Assembly (NCBI GenBank): GCA_902795355.1
Contig: CADBKZ010000002.1
Span: forward strand, 1 to 62,235
Direction of reading: 5' to 3'
Length of the DNA stretch: 62,235 nucleotides
Source: an uncultured Ruminococcus sp.
GTDB taxonomy: Bacteria; Bacillota; Clostridia; Oscillospirales; CAG-272
The position numbers were made by a program, and so were the translations under genes. Under the pieces are notes generated by a model. The model was not told the origin of the DNA and did not search any database. It saw only the letters and a program-made list of their open reading frames with translations. Every line of letters starts with the position of its first letter. Within the stretch, counting starts at the first letter, position 1. Positions 16,141 through 25,600 of this stretch are shown in pieces.

Positions 16141-17274
16141 TTATACGTGATCCGCCATTCTCAATGCGAGAGGAAACGGGAACCACCAACGTGTGGGGGA
16201 CGGCAGGAATGCACGGTGTGCCGACTCCCTGCCGAAGAAGAATGCCATTGCCTGCGCCCGATCGAGCGTCAATTCGGGGGATTCCCCCGCTTTGGCAAGG
16301 CGAACGGAAGCAACGCCGCCGTTTACGGAAAGGGTGACGGGCGGTTCCGCCCCGATCCGAACGGTGAATATTCCGTTGTCGAGCGGCGTGGTCGCCGCAT
16401 GCAGGCGGAGCGCCGCGGAAAGCACGGGCATCCACCGGAGAACGCAGAATTTTTCCCATTGGGTCAGCGTTTCGGTTTCCGAAAACGCCGCCGCGCGCAA
16501 GAGCAGCTCCCGCTCGTAAGGGTGGAGCGCAACGGTCAAATCCGCGTCCCCTTTCATGGCGCAAATCGCGTCGCCGAAGTCGTTCGGGTCGCGCAGGAGC
16601 AGTTCCCGCACGTCGTTGCCTTTCCGCAAAAAGTACCCCGCAAAATCGTGGCCTTTCCATAAGGTATACGGCGCGTATTTCCACGAACGGAGAATATCGG
16701 GGAAACGCTTTGGTTGGCGCAGCGCGCGGTAAGGCTGCGCATCATGCAGAGCGATCACCTCGCCAATGGCCGCGTCCCCCTCTTCCAACTGCCGCGCGCA
16801 AAGCGAACATGGCCGGTCGCCGAACGCATGTTTCAGGTTGGCCGCCTTGAACACAAATTCATGCTCGCACCCACCGAGGTAGAACCCGAAGGTTTCATAG
16901 CGTTGGCGTTGCCCGCCCAAAACGGCAAGATCAAACCCGCTCCTTAAAACGAATGCCATCACTTCCCGCATCAGCGCAGTCATCAATCCTTTCCCGCGAA
17001 CCGAAGCGTCCACCGCCACGTTCCCGATTCCAACGCAGGAAAGCGGCTCTCCCAAAACCTGAAGCGACGTTGGGTAAACGCCCGCCGCGGCAACGATTTT
17101 CCCGTTTCCGCGAATGGTCAGGTTATGCTGGCAGGGGTCGTATTCTTCGCGGTACAGCTTCGGCAAAAGATCCAGAAATTCGTTTTTTTCGGGATCGTAG
17201 CCGAACGCCGTATTCAGAAAGCGGAGCAGTTCGGGTTCTTCGCCCCGCTTGGAAAACTCCGTTTTGATATTCAT
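16141..17274 (-). CDS. GNAT-family N-acetyltransferase
   Basis: A 377-aa protein whose N-terminal 160 residues form a GNAT domain. The acetyl-CoA motif is VAVDASVRGKGLMTALMREV near residue 80 (V-x-x-x-x-R-G-x-G-x-A/G pattern), followed by YETFGFYLGG. The long C-terminal part recalls the Eis-like two-domain acetyltransferases. The ATG at 17274 (AAGGAG plus six bases) is favoured over one six codons upstream. The substrate cannot be predicted. It is transcribed away from the Gfo/Idh gene across a shared intergenic region. Confidence 0.85.
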   Translation of the reverse strand: MNIKTEFSKRGEEPELLRFLNTAFGYDPEKNEFLDLLPKLYREEYDPCQHNLTIRGNGKIVAAAGVYPTSLQVLGEPLSCVGIGNVAVDASVRGKGLMTALMREVMAFVLRSGFDLAVLGGQRQRYETFGFYLGGCEHEFVFKAANLKHAFGDRPCSLCARQLEEGDAAIGEVIALHDAQPYRALRQPKRFPDILRSWKYAPYTLWKGHDFAGYFLRKGNDVRELLLRDPNDFGDAICAMKGDADLTVALHPYERELLLRAAAFSETETLTQWEKFCVLRWMPVLSAALRLHAATTPLDNGIFTVRIGAEPPVTLSVNGGVASVRLAKAGESPELTLDRAQAMAFFFGRESAHRAFLPSPTRWWFPFPLALRMADHV

Positions 17275-17354
17275 TCCTCTCTCCTTTTTCATGCTCCCGA
17301 GGGCGTTTTTTTGCCTCGGACTTTGTTCATTTCGCTATTTTTTTGTTTTTCGGA

Positions 17355-17383
17355 TTGACAAATGGTGAAAAGCATGGTATGAT
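17355..17383 (+). promoter_or_regulatory. Sigma-A promoter of the Gfo/Idh-amidohydrolase pair
   Basis: TTGACA (17355-17360) and TATGAT (17378-17383), 17 bp apart; transcription should start near 17390. Confidence 0.8.
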
Positions 17384-17384
17384 A

Positions 17385-17407
17385 TAACCGATGTAACCGA
17401 GCGGTTA
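17385..17407. promoter_or_regulatory. Operator cluster over the transcription start
   Basis: TAACCG occurs at 17385 and 17394, and its complement CGGTTA at 17402, forming TAACCG-AG-CGGTTA (perfect 6-bp arms). The block begins right after the -10 box, so a bound protein would block initiation. The half-site TAACCG recurs in CTAACCGGTTAG at 26246-26257. Confidence 0.5.
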
Positions 17408-17462
17408 TAAATTCGGATTGCGTAAATTCGCGCCGAGCGGAACCGCCGGAAAGGAATTTCGG

Positions 17463-18329
17463 ATGAACAGCAAAGAAACAAAGAAGAAAATCGCCATTCT
17501 CGGAACCGAGAACTCGCACGCGCGCATTTTTGCCAAAATGATTGCGGAATCGGAAGATCTGCGGCTGGTCGGCGCGTTCGGGACCGAACCGCAGGCCAAC
17601 GCGCTCTTTCGGGAAACCTTCGGCGCGGATTGCTCCGCAACCTCGCCGGACGCTTTTGCGGGAGAGGTGGACGGCGTTCTGATTACCGCGCGGAACGGCG
17701 CGACCCACATGGAATACGCCAAGCCTTACCTGACCCCGGGCGCGACCGTTTTTGTTGACAAGCCGCTTTGCAACGACCCGCGCGAGGCGACAGAGCTGAT
17801 CGCCCTCGCCAAGCAAAACGGCGTTCGCCTTTGCGGCGGCTCCTGCCTGAAATATGCTCCGTCGCTCCGCAGAATGCGCGCGGCGGTGGAAAAAAGCGGG
17901 GCGACCGTAATCGGCGCGAGCTTTTCCGCTCCGGTGGAGATCAACAGCGCATACGGCGGGTTTCTGTTCTATTCGCCGCACCTCGCGGAAATGGCGCTAA
18001 CGGTGTTCGGAAACCGCATCCGGTCGGTTTGCGCCGTTCGGAACGGCGCGTCGGTGGCCGCTTGGCTCCGCTACGACGGGTTCTGCGTTTCCCTGTTTTT
18101 CGGCTGCGACGTTTACACCGCGAGCGTTTCCTTTTCCAACAGGGAGCTTCATTCCGAAATCGGCAATTTCCCCTACCTGTTTTCGCATGAATTTGCCGTT
18201 TTCCGCAATCTGATTCACGGGAAAGGCACGGCGGACGCCGCCGAAGAGGCGGATCGCCTCGCGGATCACGTAATCCTTGCCGACGCGGTTCGCCGCGCCT
18301 ATGAAAGCGGCGGGGAAATCCTGCTTTGA
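17463..18329 (+). CDS. Gfo/Idh/MocA-family oxidoreductase, short form
   Basis: A 288-aa member, about 50 residues shorter than the usual 330-390. The N-terminal Rossmann segment (KIAILGTENSHARIFAKMIAES) lacks the classic GxGxxG and reads G-T-E-N-S, while VDKPLCND replaces E-K-P. This variant subgroup (the G-T-E-N-S-H type) is seen beside amidohydrolases in Clostridia. It may bind NAD(P) weakly or use another ligand. The ATG at 17463 follows AAAGGAA. It is followed 67 nt later by the amidohydrolase in the same transcript. Confidence 0.75.
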   Translation: MNSKETKKKIAILGTENSHARIFAKMIAESEDLRLVGAFGTEPQANALFRETFGADCSATSPDAFAGEVDGVLITARNGATHMEYAKPYLTPGATVFVDKPLCNDPREATELIALAKQNGVRLCGGSCLKYAPSLRRMRAAVEKSGATVIGASFSAPVEINSAYGGFLFYSPHLAEMALTVFGNRIRSVCAVRNGASVAAWLRYDGFCVSLFFGCDVYTASVSFSNRELHSEIGNFPYLFSHEFAVFRNLIHGKGTADAAEEADRLADHVILADAVRRAYESGGEILL

Positions 18330-18396
18330 ACCGCTCCGGCTCTTCTTCCCTGCTTTCCACTGCCTATTTTACCATAAAACAAAGGAGAAATGAACC

Positions 18397-19452
18397 ATGT
18401 TTTCTTATTTTGAAAAAACCGAACGGGACCGCGCGTTTTTCGAGGAAAAAATTGCGCCGCGTCTGCCCCAAACCATTTTCGATATGCACCTGCACCTGAC
18501 GCGCCCCTGCGACACCGTGAACGTTCCGCAGGAGCTGATTGACGGCGATTGGGCGATGCAATGCGGCTTTCAGATGACCGAAGCCGACCTGAAAACCTAT
18601 GCCGCAACGCTTTGGAGCGGGCGGAAAGTTCTGGTCAACGCGTTCCCCATGCCGCTGCGCGGCGTGGATCTGATGAGCGCGAACCGCCACTTGGCCGATC
18701 TGCTGGAAAAACAGGATCCGAACGCGCAATTGGTGATCCGGACGGCGGAAGTTGCGATTGCGCCGTCGTTCGACCCCGACGAATGCGAGGAGCTGATGCT
18801 CCGCGGCGGCTTTCTCGGCTATAAACCCTACCCCGATCTGGTGTCGGGGCAAAAGGGCGCGGACATCCGCATTCCCGATTTTCTGCCCGACGCGTTCATG
18901 AAGTCGCTCGACCGCCATCGCCGCGCCGTGACCATTCATCTGCCGCGTGCGGAACGGATCGCCTCGCCGCTCAACATCCGCGAGCTGTTGGAACTGCGCC
19001 AGAAATTTCCCGACGCGAAAATCATCATCGCGCACTACGGGAGAAGCTACAACATTGAAGTGATTGAAAAGGCCTATGCCGCGATGGGGCGCGACATGGA
19101 AGGATTTTACTTTGACAACGCCGCGGTTCTGAACCCGCAGGTGCACCGGTTCATGTTGGAGCATCTTCCAAAGCATCAAATTTTTTACGGCAGCGATATG
19201 CCGCTCCTGCTCTGGCACGGAAAGCGGACTTGGGAAAACGGAACCTACCGCAACCATGCGCGCGAGCCGTTTCCGTGGAACGCCTCGGCAACCGACTCCG
19301 CCGAGGAAAAGGAAACCTACACGTTCTTCCTTTACGAGCAGATGAACCACCTGCTCGACACCGTTTACGACCTTGGCGGCCGCCCGCTCGCGGAACAGGT
19401 TTTTCTGACCAACGCGGAACGCTTCGTTCGGGAAACGCTGGGCGATCGCTGA
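18397..19452 (+). CDS. Amidohydrolase-family TIM-barrel hydrolase
   Basis: A 351-aa metal-dependent hydrolase of the amidohydrolase-2 type. Metal ligands are visible: FDMHLHLT (HxH on strand 1, residues 29-36), KIIIAHYGRSYN (His) and IFYGSDMPLL (Asp on strand 8). Related enzymes include uronate isomerases, lactonases and decarboxylases. AAAGGAG precedes the ATG. It is encoded with a Gfo/Idh protein, so a lactone or sugar-derived ester from an oxidation step is a reasonable substrate guess. A terminator follows at once. Confidence 0.82.
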   Translation: MFSYFEKTERDRAFFEEKIAPRLPQTIFDMHLHLTRPCDTVNVPQELIDGDWAMQCGFQMTEADLKTYAATLWSGRKVLVNAFPMPLRGVDLMSANRHLADLLEKQDPNAQLVIRTAEVAIAPSFDPDECEELMLRGGFLGYKPYPDLVSGQKGADIRIPDFLPDAFMKSLDRHRRAVTIHLPRAERIASPLNIRELLELRQKFPDAKIIIAHYGRSYNIEVIEKAYAAMGRDMEGFYFDNAAVLNPQVHRFMLEHLPKHQIFYGSDMPLLLWHGKRTWENGTYRNHAREPFPWNASATDSAEEKETYTFFLYEQMNHLLDTVYDLGGRPLAEQVFLTNAERFVRETLGDR

Positions 19453-19470
19453 AAATTCGTTTTCCGCAAG

Positions 19471-19499
19471 GGGGTATGCGAAATCGCATGCCCCTTTTT
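19471..19499 (+). terminator. Intrinsic terminator between converging genes
   Basis: GGGGTATGCGA/TCGCATGCCCC stem with a two-base loop (one G-T pair), then TTTTT. It lies between the amidohydrolase (plus) and the surface lyase (minus), and the minus strand has a short T-rich tail too. Confidence 0.75.
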
Positions 19500-19509
19500 G
19501 CGTTTTCCC

Positions 19510-22497
19510 TTACCTTTTGCTTTTCCTGCGGCGAAAGAACGGCAGAACGGCCAGAACCACGATTCCGCAGGAAAGCGTTCCCGCCGTACTGCGGCAGCCC
19601 TTGCGGGGCGTTTCCGCGCCGCCGGTGGCCGGCTCGGTTTGCGGAGCCTCGGAAGAGCCGGAATTGACATTCAGAACCGTGCGCTCGGACGAAAGACGAA
19701 CCGTGCAATACCCCGCCTCGTCCGGCTTGGTATCCCCGATCCCGTTCGGCGCGAAAACGCGGACCTCGGTTCCCGTCGCGCCGCAGATCACGCTCTCGTT
19801 CCCATCGAAAAAGATGCTTGCCGAAATCGGCGCGGAAGCGGAGAGCAGGGTTCTTCCCTGCCATGTAAGCGTTTTGCTTTCGGTTGCGGCATAGCCGAGG
19901 AACGCGCCGTTTCCGGCAAGCCCCAACAGCGAGGCCAATTGCCCGTCGGCCGCCAGCCCGTCGCCCGAAACGCCCGCGGAACGGGCGACCATAATCAGGT
20001 CGGTCAGCGACCCGTGAACCGTGCGGACGCCGGTTTGCGCGGCGTTGGAGAGCGATTTTTCCACCGCCACCGTGTTCTCCACGGTCATGGAATTCACGCC
20101 CTTCCCGTTCAGTTGGGAGATCACGGCGCAAAAGGTTTCGTTTTGCGAGGATTCGGGAGCCTTGACCGTGATCAGCGCGCCCTTTCCTTGGTAGGAGCCG
20201 TAGGAAATGCTCTGCTCCCGATCGAAAGCGACGCGAAGCGCGGCGTTTTTGCCGACGGCGAAGAACTCGGAGCCCGTAACGGTCGCGCCCGCAACGTTCA
20301 GCGGATCATACCCGCCGTCGCGGTAATATTTGGCGGATTGGATGCCCTCGGCGTTCAGGACCCACGACCATTCATGCGCGCTCGCGGCGGCAAGACTGTC
20401 CGCAATCACGTAATAGGAAGCGCCCCCCGAACGAACGAGGATGAAATTGCGGTCGAACTGCGAAACGTCGGTACCGGAATAGGCGCCTGCGGCTTGGCCG
20501 AGAATGGCGGAATAGGCCGCTCCGTCAAGCATTTGGCGCATGGAGCTGTTCCCGCCCTTGACGCTTTGGGACTTGCCGTCCACCAAAACGGTGCTGTGGC
20601 CGTAGGAAAGCGTGTAGTCGCTCCCCGCCGAACTGCCGTAATCCTGATAGCCCGCGTCGGAGAGAATCCAATCGTTTCCCGTTGCCAGAACAAAGCTGTT
20701 CTGGTCGTAATGGCTGTGTCCGTGGGTGGAATTGTTCGCCACACAGACAAGCAGAAGGTCGTCCGCATTCCATCCCGTGCGCAGCGTTCCCCAGCCGATG
20801 CCTTCCGCAACGCCGCGGGTCAGGTTGCAGCCTGTGCGCGCGGAATATTCGTCCGGCGTCTCCACGGGAAGCCCCGCCGCCGCGCGGAAATAGACCAACT
20901 TGCGGAACACCGAAACGTCGTCCGGCTCGCGGGAAGAAAGATACCAATTGGCAAGCCCCGCGCAATCGGGGTTCTTCATGGTGTTGCCCACCACGAAGAA
21001 ATACGCGTCCGAGAACGTATCCGAAATCGGCGGGCCTGCGCCGTCGCCGTTCCGTCCCGTCATCACCGCCCAGCGGAACGTCGTTTCCGCATAGGGGTGG
21101 CTCAAAAGGTCGGCCTTCCCCGTAACGCGGCGGAGCGAATCCAGCGCGCCGAAGAGCAGATCGAGCGAATAAGAGGTGTAGCTCAACCCTTCCTGACTTT
21201 CGGACGCGGCGCGGTCGTTCAGGTACCATCCGAAGAAATCGTATGCGCGGGAGAGATATTTGGGAGCGTCGGCGTTCTCCCCGAGAAGCAAAAGGCTCCC
21301 CAGCGCAAGCGCGGACGCTTTGTTAACATAGTAGTTATGGTCGGTAAAGGCCGAGAGGTCGGCAAACAGGGGGGAAAGCCCCTTTTCCGCAACGGCGGCA
21401 TAGAGCGCGGCGCGCTGTTCGGCCGTCAGAACGTCGTCGCACAGGTCGCAGACCGTGGAAACGCCGGTTACAAGATAGCCCGTTTCCAGCGACGTGCGGT
21501 TAATGGTGGGGTATTCCGTCCAGCCCGACCAATCCGCGAGCGACTCCGCCAAGGCGATGGCGCGGGCGGCGTAGCTGCGGTTCCCCGTCAGCGAATAGGC
21601 GAGGGAGAGCGTTTGCATCATCTCCATCATTCGGTTGGCCATTTCCTGCCAATAGGGGTAGTTGGAGCTGCCGTAGCCCGCCGGCGGCGACGAAAAATGC
21701 CGTTCGGCAAAGGGAATGGCGAAATTGACCGAGGTGGACGAATAATAGGTGACGGTGAACGAGGATTGCGTGAGCAGCCGGTCGGCCTCGGCCAGCAGTT
21801 CGGCGCGCGCGGACGCGCCCGTGTAACCCGCGATGCCGACGGTTTCCCCCTCGGCGGCGGTGCGGAGCGCGGCAAGTTCATCGGACGTAAAGAACAGGCG
21901 GGGATGGGACGCGACCGCGGCGTTGAACGGGTAAACCGTTTGCTCGGAGCCGCCGCTGTCCTCGACCACGCGAATATGGTCGAAATAGGTCTCTCCCTTG
22001 TTGGCCATGCCGCTGTAAAGCAGAATTTTAAGGTAGGACGCGCCCTCGGGCAGGGTTACGGTGAACTCGGCGGTATTCCATTTTCCCGTGGACGTTACGG
22101 TGGAGCTGACCGCGTCGGTCTGCGTTCCCGAGGCATTATAGAACCAAAGAAACACGCTGCCGTTGCCCGAAATGTTGAACACGTCCACCGAAACCCGATA
22201 GTACACGCCGGATTTCAGAGTAATCTTTGGGCTGATGAGGGAAAGGCTCCGGTTGGTTGCGGCGTCGCGCAGCAGAACCGACGACGAGCCGTGCGAGGCG
22301 GCGGCCGAAGTGCGCGTAACGGACGTATCGGGCGCAGAGGCGGTACTCTCCCAGCCGGACATTCCCGACTCAAAGGACTCGAAAAAGGTAGGTTCCGGTT
22401 CGTCGGCCGAGGCGGAAAACGAGGGCAGACAGGCAAACAGCAAAAGCAGCGCAACCGAGAACGCCGAGAGACGGCGAAGCGTCGAACCGATCTTCAT
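19510..22497 (-). CDS. Secreted heparinase II/III-like lyase with surface-anchor tail
   Basis: A 995-aa exported enzyme. A signal peptide (residues 1-32, ending SFSASA) is followed by a jelly-roll carbohydrate-binding-like domain (about 35-180: FFESFESGMSGWES, TYFDHIRVVED), an alpha/alpha toroid and a beta-sandwich. The lyase block STHGHSHYDQNSFVLATG lies near residue 590, with SDAGYQDYG and LSYGHSTVLVDG after it, as in heparinase II/III and alginate lyases. The end is a P/T/E-rich spacer, then PRKGCRST, a hydrophobic stretch and FFRRRKSKR: an anchor-like tail shared with the neighbour at 22663. It probably cuts uronate glycans outside the cell and feeds the intracellular lyase operon at 8-15 kb; that link is inference. 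AAAGGAG lies nine bases before the ATG. Confidence 0.82.
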   Translation of the reverse strand: MKIGSTLRRLSAFSVALLLLFACLPSFSASADEPEPTFFESFESGMSGWESTASAPDTSVTRTSAAASHGSSSVLLRDAATNRSLSLISPKITLKSGVYYRVSVDVFNISGNGSVFLWFYNASGTQTDAVSSTVTSTGKWNTAEFTVTLPEGASYLKILLYSGMANKGETYFDHIRVVEDSGGSEQTVYPFNAAVASHPRLFFTSDELAALRTAAEGETVGIAGYTGASARAELLAEADRLLTQSSFTVTYYSSTSVNFAIPFAERHFSSPPAGYGSSNYPYWQEMANRMMEMMQTLSLAYSLTGNRSYAARAIALAESLADWSGWTEYPTINRTSLETGYLVTGVSTVCDLCDDVLTAEQRAALYAAVAEKGLSPLFADLSAFTDHNYYVNKASALALGSLLLLGENADAPKYLSRAYDFFGWYLNDRAASESQEGLSYTSYSLDLLFGALDSLRRVTGKADLLSHPYAETTFRWAVMTGRNGDGAGPPISDTFSDAYFFVVGNTMKNPDCAGLANWYLSSREPDDVSVFRKLVYFRAAAGLPVETPDEYSARTGCNLTRGVAEGIGWGTLRTGWNADDLLLVCVANNSTHGHSHYDQNSFVLATGNDWILSDAGYQDYGSSAGSDYTLSYGHSTVLVDGKSQSVKGGNSSMRQMLDGAAYSAILGQAAGAYSGTDVSQFDRNFILVRSGGASYYVIADSLAAASAHEWSWVLNAEGIQSAKYYRDGGYDPLNVAGATVTGSEFFAVGKNAALRVAFDREQSISYGSYQGKGALITVKAPESSQNETFCAVISQLNGKGVNSMTVENTVAVEKSLSNAAQTGVRTVHGSLTDLIMVARSAGVSGDGLAADGQLASLLGLAGNGAFLGYAATESKTLTWQGRTLLSASAPISASIFFDGNESVICGATGTEVRVFAPNGIGDTKPDEAGYCTVRLSSERTVLNVNSGSSEAPQTEPATGGAETPRKGCRSTAGTLSCGIVVLAVLPFFRRRKSKR

Positions 22498-22558
22498 GGC
22501 AAAGCTCTCCTTTCGGGGGGAATGGGCGAACGGGGAGAAAAACGTGATATCCCGAAAA

Positions 22559-22642
22559 GCGGAAAAACGGCATCATGCGCTTTTCCGCCTTTTGGCATAC
22601 CATGTTTTTGGAGGAAGGGATCGCCCGAGGGCGATCCCTTCC
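22559..22642 (-). terminator. Two hairpins after the four-repeat surface protein
   Basis: Minus strand: GGAAGGGATCGCCC with its complement (22613-22642), and 24 bases further GCGGAAAA/TTTTCCGC (22559-22588) ending in GCTTTTCGG. The second looks like the terminator; the first may protect the 3' end. Confidence 0.55.
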
Positions 22643-22662
22643 GAGAGGTCGCAGGGGAAAAA

Positions 22663-25600
22663 TCAATCTTCTTTCTTTTTCTTGCCGAGAACCACGGCGC
22701 AACCGCCCATAGCGGTCAGAAGAACGGCCGCGGCGGCAACGGAGACGCTGGAAGAGCAACCCTTCTTCGAGACGTCGGTATCCTCGGTGGAAGCCGGCTC
22801 GGTTGTGGGAGCTTCGGTTGCGGGAGCGGTGGGAGCCTCGGTTGCAGCGGTGGTGGAAGAACCGGTGTTCAGGTCGTCGGGATCGAAATCGTCGTCCCCG
22901 CCGCTCTGCTTGGCTGTGGGAGCCGCGGCGGCCCAAAGCTTGATATTGCTATACGACGCGGAAGCCACGCCGAATTGGGTATCGGACGCTTTGAGTTCGT
23001 TTGCGGAATCCACAATCAGGAATCCCTGCGTGCGGTCAACCTGACCGAGCAACGACGGGTTTTGAGAAAGATCAAACGCCATAACGCCGCCGGACTTGGT
23101 AGCGTCGGACGCGACATGAACCTCTGTCACCACATAATCGCCCTTCATGGCAATGGTAACAACCAGCTCGGTGTTTGCGGGCAGGCCGGAAAGATCCAGC
23201 TTGCCGTAGTTATCCTTGGTTGCATCAACGGGGTTCAGATAACCGCCGGTTGTCTGGTAGCAGCGAACATAGAGTTTGTTGCTATCGGTAAAGAAATAGA
23301 TGCGGAAACCGATCTGGTTCTTCATGGTCATGTAGGAGAGATCATCCTTGTCTTCCCAACGGGTCATCACATTGAAACGTCCGCGGTTCTGTTCATCCAG
23401 CTTCACGCTGAATTGGAGACGGTAATCGCCCGAATCCATAACCTTGTTGAACTGCAACGAACCGTAGGCGTCGAGCGCGTTGCCCAAGGTTTCGCCCGCG
23501 GCAACCGTTTTCACGGTATCGGCGGCGGGTCTTGTGAACCAACCGTCGGTCACGGTGAATTTCTCGGCTTCGCCGGTGGAATAAATGGTGAAGTTCTCTT
23601 CGGAAGCGGCAATGTCGCCGTTCCAAGCATAGGTTTCGTTGAGCATTGCGGCGTAGTCGTTCGTATCCACATCTTCGGGATTTACGGGAGCTTCCCCGGG
23701 AAGCGCGGTGTAAACCACATTGCCGAACGATGCGGAAGATGTTGCCCCGCCGTTAGCGGAAAGCGCCATATCAATGAACGAATATCCGAGCGTGCGGTCA
23801 ACGTTTTTGTGGATTACTTTTTCATTCTCTCCGGAAAGATCATAAATAACCGTTCCGGTGGTTTTGGAAGGATCGCTTACGAGCGAGGTAACAACGCTTA
23901 AAGTTTGATCTTGAACCGTAATTTTGACCAACATTTCGGTATTTGCAGGCTGACCTTGCAAAATCGTTGAGCCGGCAACATTATCCTTGGTCGCGTCGGT
24001 TGCCAAAGTATTGACGAGAGAATAACTGCTTCCGTAACGGCAGAGACGATAGCCGAGAGTGCCGTCGGTCTCCGTACAGATCACGAGCATGTAACCGAAT
24101 TTGGTGGAAGCATAGGAGCCGGACCAAATGTTCCAAACGCCGAAACGGCCTTTGTTGGAAGCGTCGAATTTGAGATTGAATTGCAGCTCGTAGTTATAAG
24201 AAACATTCTTCGAATATGTTACAATCGCGTTCTCGGTAGCCGTTGAGGCCGAACGGGTAAACCAACCGTTGTTGTTGAGGACGAATTTATCTCCTTCGGT
24301 CAGTGCGCCGAAGTTGATGTCGTTGAGCGCGTAAACATAGTTTTTAGCTTCCGCGGGAACGGCTTCATTCACATACTCGGTCAGTTTGATCTTACCGATG
24401 GCGGAAGATTCGGTTTGCGATTTCTCGGCGGGAGTGAGCATAATGCCGAAGCCCTCGGGAGTGATCGCGTTGATCAGCTCGGTCTCGCCCGAAAGATCGA
24501 ACACCACATCGCCCGTGGTTTTCGTCGGATCGGATGCGAGCGACGCGGAAACCGTTAACACATTGCCAACCCACGCAAGGTTCAGAACGAACTCTCCGTC
24601 CGATTCGGTCAGGAGCGTTGTGGTTTTGTTGCCCGAAGTGGGATTGACGGTTGAGCCGGCTCCGTTTGCAATTGCATACTTATAAACGGTAAAGCTGATG
24701 TCGTTTCCGTCAATTTGGGTTTGCAGCGAGAAGCCTGCGGCTCTTTGCGAGGTTTGATAAGCACGGCCCTCGTTGGTGTAGCTCTGCCAATGGAACATGG
24801 TATAAACTCTGTCCGCTCTTGCGCTGTTCGCAACGATGTTATAAGAGAGTTTATAATCGTTTGTAACGGCCTTTCTGTACTGCAAAACCGCGGTGGCGGC
24901 GGCAGCCGCGCCCGTGTTGGGATTTTTCCAATCGGGGTTGAAAATCAGGTATTGCTTATAATCGGAAGCGGTTGCGTCTGCGGTTGAGGAATACTTGAAG
25001 ATGGTGTCTCCCGTTGCACCGATAAAATCTTCGGGATCATAAGTATAGAATTGGTCGTTGTTTTTGAACGTTGTGTTGCGAAGAACGATCGGGGTGGCGG
25101 TTGCTCCGCTCTTTTCAAGATCCTTTGTGGTGAACACGCCGACCTTGGGGCTGCCCGAGATCCATGTAATTGCAAAACCGGCGGGGTTGGTAATGGCGGT
25201 TTCAATCGCTTCCGCTTTTGCATACGTGGTGGTGTTGAACACAACGTCGCCCGTGGTTTTGGAAGAATCGGAAGCAAGCGCGGCCGATGCGGTCATAACG
25301 CCGTCCTCCCATTTCACGCTGACAACAACTTCCCTGCTCGCATCGGCGGCAAGCCCCTCGAACAGCGCGGCGGTTGCGGTGCCGGAAGTGGCGGTAAGCG
25401 CTGCGCCGCCGCCCGCGTTGTCGTTCGCACGCGCGCCGAGCGTTACGCCCGTATACACGTTGTTTTCGGCGTCGTAGTTAAAATTGACGGTTAACAGGTA
25501 GCCGACGCTCCGCATGGTCTGGAACGAACGCCCCAAACTGCCGGTGTTGCCGCCGTCCAAATAATCCTGCCAATGCACATAGTTCCAGATTAAACTCTTG

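Noticed and set aside
19498..23901. A very long open frame (1467 codons) on the plus strand.
   Set aside because: It lies opposite the two exported-protein genes, has no ribosome site at its start, and its protein is a Gly/Arg/Val-rich antisense shadow, caused by high G+C and strong codon bias.
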